From contig DASRGG010000026.1 in assembly GCA_035651155.1 (NCBI GenBank), positions 1 to 64,000 on the forward strand: a stretch of DNA of 64,000 bases, read 5' to 3'. Below, piece by piece: positions 16,686 through 24,170 of this stretch (position 1 is its first letter; each line of letters starts with the position of its first letter). A program made the translations under genes and the position numbers. The notes under the pieces are model-generated. The model ran no database searches. It saw only the letters and a list, made by a program, of their open reading frames with translations, and was not told where the DNA came from. This stretch comes from CF-39 sp035651155. Lineage in GTDB: Bacteria > Chloroflexota > Limnocylindria > P2-11E.

Positions 16686-17212
16686 GCCGTGGCCTTCGCC
16701 CGAAGCATGGCCTGCACGATCGCCGCGACCTGCTTGCCGTCCGCGCGGTCCTTGGTCTGCGCGAGCACCTTGGGCATGACCTTGCCCATGTCGCGCGGAC
16801 CGGTCGCGCCGCTCCCGTCGACGACGCGCTCCACGATCGCTCGGACCTCGGCCTCGCTGAGCTGCTTCGGGAGGTACTCACTGAGGATGCCGAGCTCGGA
16901 CTCCTCTTTCGCGGCGAGATCTTCGCGACCGCCTTTGCGGAACGCCTCGATCGAATCGCGCCGCATCTTCGCCTGCTTCTGGATGACCTCGCCGACCGCG
17001 GCGTCGTCGAGCTCGCTGGGGCGGTGCTCGGCGACGTACGCCTGACGCGCGCCTTCGTCCTTCCCCTCCGCGATGAGGCGGTCGACCGTCGCCTGAAGGC
17101 GGTCGACGCCCTCCCGCTGGATCGCGGCCAGCAGGAAGCGCAAGGTGTCACGGCGGAGCGTGTCCTTCGCGCGCATGGCGGCCCTGAGGTCGTCCTCGAG
17201 CCGCGTCTTCAG
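16682..17212 (-). CDS. yqeY: YqeY/GatB-like domain protein, start uncertain (CTG?)
   Basis: This is a YqeY family protein, related to the tRNA-binding C-terminal domain of GatB. It has LRRDTLRFLLAAIQ, EGKDEGA and EYLPKQLSEAEV, with ATGPRDMGKVMPKV near the end. The first ATG (17176) starts at MRAKDTLRRDTL, but homologues begin about 12 residues earlier, and the upstream in-frame codons give LKTRLEDDLRAA, which matches the family. The only plausible initiator there is CTG at 17212; the frame is closed by the rpsU stop at 17237. It overlaps phoH by four bases and follows rpsU. Confidence 0.85.
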   Translation of the reverse strand: MKTRLEDDLRAAMRAKDTLRRDTLRFLLAAIQREGVDRLQATVDRLIAEGKDEGARQAYVAEHRPSELDDAAVGEVIQKQAKMRRDSIEAFRKGGREDLAAKEESELGILSEYLPKQLSEAEVRAIVERVVDGSGATGPRDMGKVMPKVLAQTKDRADGKQVAAIVQAMLRAKATA

Positions 17213-17236
17213 TGCTGAGGGCGTGCCTTTACGCTC

Positions 17237-17395
17237 CTAGCGCTTGCGCCGCTTGGCTTCCTTGCGCTTGCGGCGCGCGGCGGGACGCTCGTAGAACTCG
17301 CGGCGGCGGGCCTCCGCGAGGATCCCTGCCTGCTGGATCTTCTTGTTGAAGCGGCGAAGCGCGGCCTCGAACGACTCGCCATCGCCGACGATCAC
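17237..17395 (-). CDS. rpsU: 30S ribosomal protein S21
   Basis: The 52-residue basic protein reads MIVGDGESFEAALRRFNKK, then IQQAGILAEARRREFYERP and an Arg/Lys-rich tail ending KEAKRRKR. This is the bS21 pattern and length. Translation starts with GTG (17393-17395), preceded at some distance by AGG. It heads the run rpsU-yqeY-phoH-pgpH-ybeY, a widespread order linking 30S biogenesis genes. Confidence 0.93.
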   Translation of the reverse strand: MIVGDGESFEAALRRFNKKIQQAGILAEARRREFYERPAARRKRKEAKRRKR

Positions 17396-17530
17396 TTCAG
17401 ACAACTACCTGGAAATCACCCGCCCTTTCCGGTCACAAGACGCGTCGGCCCCCACACGGCGGCCGACGGACGAATGATAGCCGCGAACCGCATCCGAGCA
17501 CGCGATACAGATACGCATCTTACCAGGAAA
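17396..17530. other. intergenic leader of rpsU
   Basis: This is 135 bases between rpsU and the HIT gene, both on the minus strand. A short motif recurs near both ends (GGAAATCACCCG at 17411 and GGAAATCAGCCG at 17526), and GTCGGCC/GGCCGAC can pair in between. This may be the rpsU promoter and leader; I see no tRNA or other RNA. Confidence 0.3.
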
Positions 17531-17866
17531 TCAGCCGGGAGGCCAGGCGAATCGGCGGCCGCCGAGCACGTGCAGGTGCAGGTGCCGGACGGACTGCCCG
17601 GCGGCCTCGCCGTTGTTGACGACGAGGCGGAAGCTGTCCCGGTACCCGGCATCCGCCGCGACCGTGCGGGCGACCCCGAGGAGATGCCCGCCGAGCGCCG
17701 CGTCGTCGAGATCGGCGAGCGCCGCGACGTGCGCGCGGGGCACGACGAGCACATGCAGCGGCGCCTGCGGGTCGATGTCTCGGAACGCGACGGAGCGGTC
17801 GTCCTGATGGACGATCTTCGCGGGGATCTCGCCCGCGACGATGCGGCAGATCACGCAATCGCTCAT
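17531..17866 (-). CDS. HIT-family nucleotide hydrolase or transferase
   Basis: The 112-residue protein of the HIT superfamily has N-terminal CVICRIVAGEIPAKIV, central PHVLVVPRAHVA-like sequence and the catalytic triad motif HLHLHVLGGR near the C-terminus. Bacterial members are purine nucleoside phosphoramidases or Ap4A hydrolases; the substrate is not readable. The ATG at 17866 is the start; the frame extends a little upstream without homology. TATTCT lies eight bases upstream, with no ribosome binding site, overlapping the promoter of the divergent PlsY-like gene. Confidence 0.9.
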   Translation of the reverse strand: MSDCVICRIVAGEIPAKIVHQDDRSVAFRDIDPQAPLHVLVVPRAHVAALADLDDAALGGHLLGVARTVAADAGYRDSFRLVVNNGEAAGQSVRHLHLHVLGGRRFAWPPG

Positions 17867-17873
17867 ACGTCGT

Positions 17874-17880
17874 GAGAATA
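17874..17880. promoter_or_regulatory. overlapping divergent -10 boxes (HIT gene and PlsY-like gene)
   Basis: GAGAAT on the plus strand ends six bases before the GTG at 17886. TATTCT on the minus strand ends eight bases before the ATG at 17866. The two hexamers overlap, so the genes share one compact, probably leaderless, divergent promoter. Confidence 0.45.
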
Positions 17881-17885
17881 GCGAC

Positions 17886-18551
17886 GTGACCGTCGCCGCC
17901 ATCGTCATCACCTACCTCGCGAGCAGCCTGTCGTTCCCGTGGCTCGTCGCGCGCGCGTACGGCGTGGATCTGCGGCGCGTGGGATCGCGCAAGCTCGGCG
18001 GCGGCAACCTCGGGAAGACCGTGGGGATCGGGCCGGGGATCGTCGGCGGCGTGCTCGACGGGGCGAAGGGGTTCGCCGCGGTCGTCATCGCGCGCGCCCT
18101 CGGGCTGCCGCTCGAGACGCAGCTCCTCTGCGGCATCGCCGCGCTCGTCGGACAGATGTGGCCGCTCTTCCACGGCTTCGACGGAGGCCGCGCGAACGCG
18201 ACCGGCTGGGGCTTCGCGCTCGCCGCGGACACGATCGCGGCGCTCATCATGGGAACGCCGATCTACGCGGCGCTCCTCGCGAACGCGCTGGTGCGCCCGC
18301 GCCCGACGCGCGTGCTCCCCATCGCGAGCCTGCTGTCGTTCGCCGTCTTCCCCGCCGTGATCTGGGAGCAGGAGGGCCTGACGCCGGCGGTCGCGGCCGG
18401 GCTCGCGGTCCTGGCGCTCGTCCTGCTCCGGCGCGTGACCGCGGGCCTGCGCGAGGATCTCGCGACCGGCGCGCCGTTACCGCGCGTCATCGCGAACCGT
18501 GTCCTCTTCGACCGGAGCGAGCTGCAGCAGCGCGGGGCGGTCGCGATATGA
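17886..18551 (+). CDS. PlsY-like glycerol-3-phosphate acyltransferase family membrane protein
   Basis: The 221-residue protein has about five membrane helices. The layout follows PlsY, which acylates glycerol-3-phosphate with acyl-phosphate, but the motifs are altered. Motif 1, usually GSGNIGATN, is KLGGGNLGKTVG. Motif 2, DxxKG, is kept as LDGAKG. Motif 3, usually GGKGVAT, is DGGRANATG. It may be a specialised or inactive paralogue. The start is GTG; the frame is open a little further upstream into the divergent promoter. Confidence 0.72.
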   Translation: MTVAAIVITYLASSLSFPWLVARAYGVDLRRVGSRKLGGGNLGKTVGIGPGIVGGVLDGAKGFAAVVIARALGLPLETQLLCGIAALVGQMWPLFHGFDGGRANATGWGFALAADTIAALIMGTPIYAALLANALVRPRPTRVLPIASLLSFAVFPAVIWEQEGLTPAVAAGLAVLALVLLRRVTAGLREDLATGAPLPRVIANRVLFDRSELQQRGAVAI

Positions 18552-18570
18552 CGGCGCTGCCCCTCGCGGG

Positions 18571-19287
18571 TTAGTCGAGGAGATCCATCGCGATCGCGAC
18601 CGCGGCGATCGCCGCGGTCTCGGCACGGAGGTTCCGCTCTCCCAGGCTGACGACGATCGCGTCGTGCGCGCGCGCCAGCGCGACCTCCTCGTCGGTGAGC
18701 CCGCCCTCGGGCCCGATGACGAGCGAGAGCGCCGGCACGCCGGCCGGCAGACCGTCGCGCAATCGCAGCTCGCGCTCGCCCTCCCAAGCGACGACGATCG
18801 GGCGTGGCAGGACCTCGAACAGCTCCTCCCAGGTACGGAGCGTGCCGATGGGCGGCGCGGTGCCGCGCCGCGCGGTCTCGGCGGCCTCGCGCGCGATGCG
18901 CTCCCAGCGTTCGCGCTTCGCGTCCCCGAGCGCGCGCACGACGGAGCGCGTCGAGATGAAGGGCAGCACCCTCGCCACTCCCAGCTGCGTGACGGCCTCG
19001 ACGGCCTCTTCGCTGCGGTCGCCGCGCAGCAGCGGCAGTCCGAGCGTGACCGAGATGCCGGGCTCACGTGTGGCGGCGACGCGATCGCTGATGCGCGCCG
19101 TCACGACATCGGGCTCGACGGTCTCGAGCACGGCGGTCGCCTCCTGGCCGCCCGCGACCAGCGTGATCTCGTCGCCTGGCTGCATGCGCAGCACGACCGC
19201 GATCTGCCGCGCACGGGCGCCGTCGAGCGTGACCGAATCTTGCGCGAGAAGCGCGGAGCGGACGATGAACCTCTGCGTACTGGCCAA
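18571..19287 (-). CDS. rsmE: 16S rRNA m3U1498 methyltransferase
   Basis: The 238-residue SPOUT-class RNA methyltransferase has an N-terminal PUA-like domain with QRFIV and VLRMQPGDEITL. The C-terminal knotted domain has LPLLRGDRSEEAVEAVTQLGV, LVIGPEGGLTDEEV and LGERNLRAETAAI. It methylates U1498 of 16S rRNA. The start is TTG at 19287. It is the last gene of the minus-strand run dnaJ-prmA-rsmE, a conserved order in many bacteria. Confidence 0.93.
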   Translation of the reverse strand: MASTQRFIVRSALLAQDSVTLDGARARQIAVVLRMQPGDEITLVAGGQEATAVLETVEPDVVTARISDRVAATREPGISVTLGLPLLRGDRSEEAVEAVTQLGVARVLPFISTRSVVRALGDAKRERWERIAREAAETARRGTAPPIGTLRTWEELFEVLPRPIVVAWEGERELRLRDGLPAGVPALSLVIGPEGGLTDEEVALARAHDAIVVSLGERNLRAETAAIAAVAIAMDLLD

Positions 19288-19317
19288 CTGCGGACATTCT
19301 GACCCGCGCGGCGTGCT

Positions 19318-20199
19318 TCAGCGCGTCAGCGCGAGGGCGACCCAGTCATCGCGCTGCGTGCGGTCGATGGTCGTGCGCAGGCCGGCCCGCGCGAGCGCCG
19401 CGCGCGTGTCGGGCTCGCTCGGAAGGCTGATGCCCGCGACGACGAGCGTCCCGTTCGCTGCGAGGCGGGCGGCGAGATCGACCGCGATGCGCCGCAGCAC
19501 CGGCGCGACGATATTCGCGATCACGATCTCGAAGCGACCGGGAACGTCGGCGGCGCTGCCGAGGCCGACCGGGATGGCCACGCGATTGCGCTCGGCGTTC
19601 TCGCGCGTCGCGTCGACCGCGAGAGGATCGGTGTCGACGGCCACCACCGGCGCGGCCCCGCGCTTCGCCGCGGCGATCGCGAGGATGCCGGAGCCCGTGC
19701 CGACGTCGAGCACGCTCTTCGCCTCGATCGCGAGCGCGGACAGCGCTTCCAGGCACTGCTGGGTCGTCGGGTGCAAGCCCGTCCCGAAGGCCATGCCTGG
19801 ATCGAGCACGAGCTCGATGGTGTCCGCGGGCACGGGCGCGTCGGACCAGGTAGGCCGCACCAGGAACCTGCCGATCCGCAGCGGCGTGAACTGCGCCTTC
19901 CACGACTCGAGCCAGTCGTCCTCCGTGATCTCGCGCACGGCGAGCTCGCCGATCGGACCGAGGCCGAAGGCCTGGAGATGGCCGAGCGCGTCGCGCACGT
20001 CGTTGACCTTCGCGACCACCTCACCGTCGACGAGCAGGTACGCCTTCACGGTGTGGTCGGTGCCGCCGCGCGGCTCGACCGGCAGATCGACGGCGATGCC
20101 CCGATGGCCGACGCGCGTGAGGATCTCGGAGACGGCCTCGACGGCCTCGGCGTGCGCGGGGACCGCGAGCTCGTACCAGCGACGCTCGCGGGGCCTCAC
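19318..20199 (-). CDS. prmA: ribosomal protein L11 methyltransferase
   Basis: The 293-residue AdoMet-dependent methyltransferase trimethylates lysines and the N-terminus of L11. A substrate-binding N-terminal domain (about 1-90) is followed by the Rossmann fold: DPGMAFGTGLHPTT, motif I VLDVGTGSGILAIAAAKRGA and motif IV IVIANIVAPV. The start is GTG at 20199. It lies between dnaJ and rsmE, with short gaps, so the three are probably cotranscribed. Confidence 0.93.
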   Translation of the reverse strand: MRPRERRWYELAVPAHAEAVEAVSEILTRVGHRGIAVDLPVEPRGGTDHTVKAYLLVDGEVVAKVNDVRDALGHLQAFGLGPIGELAVREITEDDWLESWKAQFTPLRIGRFLVRPTWSDAPVPADTIELVLDPGMAFGTGLHPTTQQCLEALSALAIEAKSVLDVGTGSGILAIAAAKRGAAPVVAVDTDPLAVDATRENAERNRVAIPVGLGSAADVPGRFEIVIANIVAPVLRRIAVDLAARLAANGTLVVAGISLPSEPDTRAALARAGLRTTIDRTQRDDWVALALTR

Positions 20200-20218
20200 G
20201 CCTCGCCCTCGCTCTGGG

Positions 20219-21319
20219 TCACTCGCCGCCGATGGCGTCTCTGATCCGATCGAACATGCCGCGCGCGTCGTCGATCTGCTCCGGCGTTCCTTCGAGATCG
20301 CGCAGACGCTTGTAGAGCGCGCGCTGATCCTTCGTGAGCGAGCGCGGCACCGCGACGTCGAGGTACACGAGCTGATCGCCGCGGCCGTTCGAGCCCAGGT
20401 GCGGAACGCCCTTGCCGCGCAGCCGGACCATCTGGCCGTGCTGCGCGCCGCCGGGGACCCGCACGGTCGCCTCGGCCCCGTCGATCGTCGGCACGGTGAG
20501 CTCGTCGCCGAGCGCGGCCTGCGCCGGAGAGATGCGGAGCACGTGCACGAGATCGTCGCCCTCGCGCCGGAACAGCGGATGGTCCTTGATGCGGATGAGC
20601 ACGTAGAGGTCGCCCGACGGCCCGCCGCGCAGCCCGGCCTCGCCCTCGCCGGCGACGCGCAGCTGCTGTCCGTCGTCGATGCCCGGCGGGATGGTCAGCT
20701 CGAGGTCGTGCTCCTTGCGCTCGCGGCCCTCGCCACGGCAGCGCGTGCACAGGCGGTCGACGGTCTTCCCCGCGCCGCCACAGCGCGGGCAGGTCGCCAC
20801 GTTCACGAAGCGTCCGAACACGGATTGCTGCACCTGGCGCACCTCGCCGCGCCCGCCGCAGGTCGCGCACGTGGTGATCTCCGAGCCCGGCTCCGCACCG
20901 GTGCCCTCGCATTTCGCGCAGGTCTCGAGACGAGGCACGCGGATCGTGCGGTCCCCGCCCTTCACCGCGTCCAGGAGGTCGATCTCGATCTCCATCCGGA
21001 GGTCCGCGCCGCGCATGGGGCCGCGCGCCTCGCGCCGGCGGAACTCGGTGCCGAAGAACGTCTCGAACAGATCGCCGATGCCGAAGTCGCCGAGGCCGCC
21101 CTGGCCGGATCCGAACATGTCGTAGCGCTGCCGGCGCTCGGGATCCGACAGGACCTCGTAGGCCTCGGTGATCTGCTTGAACTTCTCGGCCGAGCCGGAC
21201 TCCTGGTTGGCGTCCGGGTGGTACTGGCGGGCGAGCTTCCGGTAGGCAGAGCGGATCTGCTCTTCCGTCGCGTTCCGCGGGACCCCCAGGAGGGCGTAGT
21301 AGTCCGTCGCCGTCGCCAT
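20219..21319 (-). CDS. dnaJ: co-chaperone DnaJ
   Basis: The 366-residue Hsp40 that stimulates DnaK has an N-terminal J domain with HPD in ARQYHPDANQE. There is a short Gly-rich linker and four zinc repeats (CAKCEGTG, CATCGGRG, CPRCGGAG, CTRCRGEG). The C-terminal peptide-binding domains follow. The ATG at 21319 is chosen because the family starts here and GATAAT lies six bases upstream. It is away from the hrcA-grpE-dnaK operon and has no CIRCE, so it may not be under HrcA. Confidence 0.95.
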   Translation of the reverse strand: MATATDYYALLGVPRNATEEQIRSAYRKLARQYHPDANQESGSAEKFKQITEAYEVLSDPERRQRYDMFGSGQGGLGDFGIGDLFETFFGTEFRRREARGPMRGADLRMEIEIDLLDAVKGGDRTIRVPRLETCAKCEGTGAEPGSEITTCATCGGRGEVRQVQQSVFGRFVNVATCPRCGGAGKTVDRLCTRCRGEGRERKEHDLELTIPPGIDDGQQLRVAGEGEAGLRGGPSGDLYVLIRIKDHPLFRREGDDLVHVLRISPAQAALGDELTVPTIDGAEATVRVPGGAQHGQMVRLRGKGVPHLGSNGRGDQLVYLDVAVPRSLTKDQRALYKRLRDLEGTPEQIDDARGMFDRIRDAIGGE

Positions 21320-21324
21320 TGCCT

Positions 21325-21331
21325 CATTATC
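21325..21331. promoter_or_regulatory. overlapping divergent -10 boxes (dnaJ and 21339 gene)
   Basis: Minus strand GATAAT (21326-21331) ends six bases before the dnaJ ATG. Plus strand CATTAT (21325-21330) ends eight bases before the ATG at 21339. Only 19 bases separate the two coding regions, leaving no room for ribosome binding sites. Confidence 0.5.
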
Positions 21332-21338
21332 CCGGGTC

Positions 21339-21845
21339 ATGGACGACATCTTCCGCATCCTCGTGCAGTTCCTGCATGTCTTCACCGGCGTTCTCTGGCT
21401 CGGCGGCGGGCTCTACACGCTCTTCGTACAGACGCCGGCGTTCATGGCGGCGCCTCCACAGGCGCGCGGTCCGGTCCTCGGACAGGTCGTTCCGCGACAA
21501 GTGACCTACCTCCTGCGTCTGGGCGAGATCACGATCGCGACCGGGATCCTGAACTTCTTCGCCACCGGGCGCGGACGGGAGATCGAGAACATCCTCGGGT
21601 CGCGTTGGGCCATCGCCATCGTCATCGGCGCGCTCCTCGCCATCGCGCTGCTCGCGCTCGGCCACGCGGTGATCAAGCCGTCGGCGATGCGGCTCCTCGC
21701 GGTCGGCCCGAAGGCCGCCGCCGGCGACGCCGCGGCAGGTGCGGAGGCTGGGGCGATCATCGCGCGACTCCGGACGGTGGGCTACGCGCAGATCGTGCTC
21801 GGCGTCGCGATCATCCTCGCGATGGTGACCGCCCGCCTCAGCTGA
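21339..21845 (+). CDS. membrane protein, CopD/DUF2269-like
   Basis: The 168-residue protein has four membrane helices. N-terminal FLHVFTGVLWLGGGLYTLF resembles haem-binding or copper-resistance CopD-like proteins, where a His in the first helix is conserved. No catalytic motif is seen and the function is unknown. Its stop codon overlaps the ATG of the metallo-hydrolase gene by one base, suggesting translational coupling. Confidence 0.65.
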   Translation: MDDIFRILVQFLHVFTGVLWLGGGLYTLFVQTPAFMAAPPQARGPVLGQVVPRQVTYLLRLGEITIATGILNFFATGRGREIENILGSRWAIAIVIGALLAIALLALGHAVIKPSAMRLLAVGPKAAAGDAAAGAEAGAIIARLRTVGYAQIVLGVAIILAMVTARLS

Positions 21846-22507
21846 TGACTCGCGGGCCGACCGTGGTACGGCCACGCGTTATCGATGTACGCGCGGGCTT
21901 CGCGCGTTGCCAGATCGTCGTCGCCGACGCCGTCACGATCGTCGATCCCGGCAACGCCGTCGCTGTGCTGAACGCGCTCGCGCGCGAAGCCATCACGCTG
22001 TCGGCCGTGGCGCGCATCGTCATCACGCACGGCGACGGTGACCACTGGCAGGGTGCCGCCGATCTCGCCGCACGGACCGGCGCGGAGATCGCGGCGCACG
22101 AGGCTGACGCGAGCTACATCGAGGGCCGCGCCCTACCGCGCTTTTCCATCCCGAAGCGGCTTCTCATCGCGGCGAGCGGCCGCCGCGCACGACGTCCCGA
22201 GGTCCACCGCCGGCTGCGGGGCGGAGAGAAGCTCGACGGACTCGAGGTGATCCACACGCCGGGACATACGCCCGGCCATGTCTCGCTTCGGATCGGCGAC
22301 ACGCTCATCGCCGGCGATGCGTTCTCGACGGGTGAGCGGTTCCATGAGGTCCCGCGACTCATGACGTCGGACCTCCGGGCCTCTCGCGCCTCGATACGCG
22401 CGCTCGCGGCGCTGGAGATCGACCGCGCCTTCAGCGGGCACGGCCCGCCGGCCGACGGCGCCCGCGCGAAGCTGCGCGCGCTCGCGGACGCGCTGCCGGC
22501 GCGCTGA
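21845..22507 (+). CDS. MBL-fold metallo-hydrolase
   Basis: The 220-residue protein has the metallo-beta-lactamase fold motifs THGDGDHWQGA, HTPGHTPGHVSL, AGDAF and a C-terminal SGHGP. In the first motif the usual HxHxDH has Asp for the second His (HGDGDH), a variant seen in some members that may change metal binding. Probable hydrolase of a small ester or thioester; substrate unknown. Its last 77 bases overlap the 3' end of the convergent LysR gene. Confidence 0.82.
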   Translation: MTRGPTVVRPRVIDVRAGFARCQIVVADAVTIVDPGNAVAVLNALAREAITLSAVARIVITHGDGDHWQGAADLAARTGAEIAAHEADASYIEGRALPRFSIPKRLLIAASGRRARRPEVHRRLRGGEKLDGLEVIHTPGHTPGHVSLRIGDTLIAGDAFSTGERFHEVPRLMTSDLRASRASIRALAALEIDRAFSGHGPPADGARAKLRALADALPAR

Positions 22508-23381
22508 ACCGCTGCTCGCGCGCGAGCAGGACGTCGCGGAACCGGCGCGCGGATGTCGAAAGCGTCCGCTCGTCTCGCCAGAGGAGCTCGAGCCGCCCGC
22601 CGAGGCCCCTGCCGCGATGCCGGATCGCGGCGACGGGCAGATCGAATCCATCCGGCAGCGCATCGCTCACGAGGACCGCCACCGCGACGTCACGCCGCGC
22701 GAGCACGACGAGCGCTTCGGGATGCGCGTCCTCGTACACGATGCGCGGCGTGAGCCGCTCTGACCGGAACGCCGCGTCGAGCGCCCGGCGCGACTGATAG
22801 TCCGATGTGAGCGCCGCGAGCGGACGCTCGGCCAGGTCGCGGACTTCGATGGTCCCTGCCGCGATGCCCGGCCCAACGGCGACGATCTCGACGTCGCGAA
22901 GGGGCGCCGACTCGAAGCCGGCACCCAGAGGAGGCACGCCCGCCGTCAAGTCGATGTCGCCACGCGCGAGTGCCTCGTAGACCGTTGCCGTTCCGAGCGG
23001 GACGCGGGTGGGCAGCGGCGCATCGGGATACCGGCGGGCATACTCGGCGATCGCCTCGGCGATGAGACGCGCCACCTGCGGATAGGTCGTACTCGGTATG
23101 CGGACGGGTCCCGCGCGTCCGCTTCGCGTCGCATCGACCCGCTCCCGTAATCGCGAGGCGTCGGCGAGGACGGTCCGCACCTCGTCACGGAGCGCGAGCA
23201 GTGCCGCGGTGGGCCGGACGCGTCGACCGGCGCGCTCGAAGAGCGGCACGTTCCACTCGCGCTCCAGCGCGCGTACCTGCGACCACAGGGCGGGCTGTGC
23301 GACGTGCTCTCGCTCCGCGGCGGCCGCGAACGTTCCCGTCTCGATGACCGCGTCGAGATACGTCAGCTGCCGCAGCTCCAT
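22431..23381 (-). CDS. LysR-family transcriptional regulator
   Basis: The protein of about 316 residues has an N-terminal winged helix (MELRQLTYLDAVIETGTFA, then VAQPALWSQVRALE) and a C-terminal inducer-binding domain. The start is taken at the family-typical MELRQL (23381); GTG or ATG codons up to 23402 are alternatives. It is divergent from a membrane protein gene, with candidate operators between, and overlaps the MBL gene at its 3' end. Target and inducer are unknown. Confidence 0.87.
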   Translation of the reverse strand: MELRQLTYLDAVIETGTFAAAAEREHVAQPALWSQVRALEREWNVPLFERAGRRVRPTAALLALRDEVRTVLADASRLRERVDATRSGRAGPVRIPSTTYPQVARLIAEAIAEYARRYPDAPLPTRVPLGTATVYEALARGDIDLTAGVPPLGAGFESAPLRDVEIVAVGPGIAAGTIEVRDLAERPLAALTSDYQSRRALDAAFRSERLTPRIVYEDAHPEALVVLARRDVAVAVLVSDALPDGFDLPVAAIRHRGRGLGGRLELLWRDERTLSTSARRFRDVLLAREQRFSAPAARPRARAASRGRRRPAGRAR

Positions 23382-23407
23382 GTCCCAGGGATTATTCGCC
23401 ATTCACT

Positions 23408-23444
23408 ATTGAACATCAATGATCTATGTATTTGATGTATTGAT
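23408..23444. promoter_or_regulatory. candidate LysR operator
   Basis: An AT-rich stretch stands out from its GC-rich surroundings. ATTGA-ACA-TCAAT (23408-23420) is a perfect inverted repeat, and a further ATTGAT lies at 23439-23444, pairing with ATCAAT at 23415-23420. Palindromes of this kind between a LysR gene and a divergent gene are typical LysR binding sites. Confidence 0.5.
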
Positions 23445-23487
23445 ACGCCCGGAGCGAGCCTTCGCCGAAACGGCCCAGGAGGCATCC

Positions 23488-24138
23488 ATGCGCGACCGCC
23501 GCTCGCTAGGCATCGCGTCGATCCTCGTCGCCCTCGGACCCATCGCCTTCATCGCCATCTTCGGCAGCTGGGCCAGCGCTGGACTCTCTCAGACCGACTC
23601 CGCCGACCCGACCATCGCGATCCCCTTCCTGCGCGCGCACCCGGCGATGGTCGTACCGCCGACACTCGATTCCATCGTCATGCACGTCTCCGCGATCGTC
23701 CTCGCCATCGGCCTCCATCGCGTCCTGAGCTCGAGGGCTCACCTGCTCGCCTCCATCGGCGCGGCGTGCGGCGTCATGTGGGGCGTGCTCGACATCAGCC
23801 AGAGCCTCGTCCTGTACAACGCCGTCCTCGCGGCACCGAAGGCCGACGCGGCGACGATCGACATCGTGACGAAAGGCCTCCAGAACGCGGCGCACCTCGG
23901 TGGCGGTCTCTGGACGCTCTCGATCGCGGCGACGGCCGCAGGTCTGTTCGGGCGCGCGCATCGTGCGTTCGGCGTCCTCACTGGGGCGATCTTCGCGCTC
24001 CATCCGCTCATCGTCCCGGCGATCCCCGCCTACTTCTACCTCGAGTTCGTGCTGCTTCCGCTCTGGTTCGCGTGGACGGGCATCGCGGTCCTGCGCACGC
24101 CGGTCGCCCGGATGATCACCTCGACGGCCGCGGCCTGA
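23488..24138 (+). CDS. six-helix membrane protein of unknown function
   Basis: The 216-residue protein has about six hydrophobic helices and resembles uncharacterised DUF4386-like membrane proteins; I do not recognise a function. The ATG at 23488 follows AGGAGG at the right distance, so I prefer it to the upstream codon at 23419, which falls inside the operator. It is probably controlled by the divergent LysR protein, and the dioxygenase gene follows closely. Confidence 0.65.
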   Translation: MRDRRSLGIASILVALGPIAFIAIFGSWASAGLSQTDSADPTIAIPFLRAHPAMVVPPTLDSIVMHVSAIVLAIGLHRVLSSRAHLLASIGAACGVMWGVLDISQSLVLYNAVLAAPKADAATIDIVTKGLQNAAHLGGGLWTLSIAATAAGLFGRAHRAFGVLTGAIFALHPLIVPAIPAYFYLEFVLLPLWFAWTGIAVLRTPVARMITSTAAA

Positions 24139-24170
24139 TCACCAGTTGCGTCGACGCGCGGGCGAGGACC

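Noticed and set aside
17396..17530. Possible tRNA or structured RNA upstream of rpsU
   Set aside because: No cloverleaf, anticodon arm or CCA end can be drawn; only a short local hairpin is visible.
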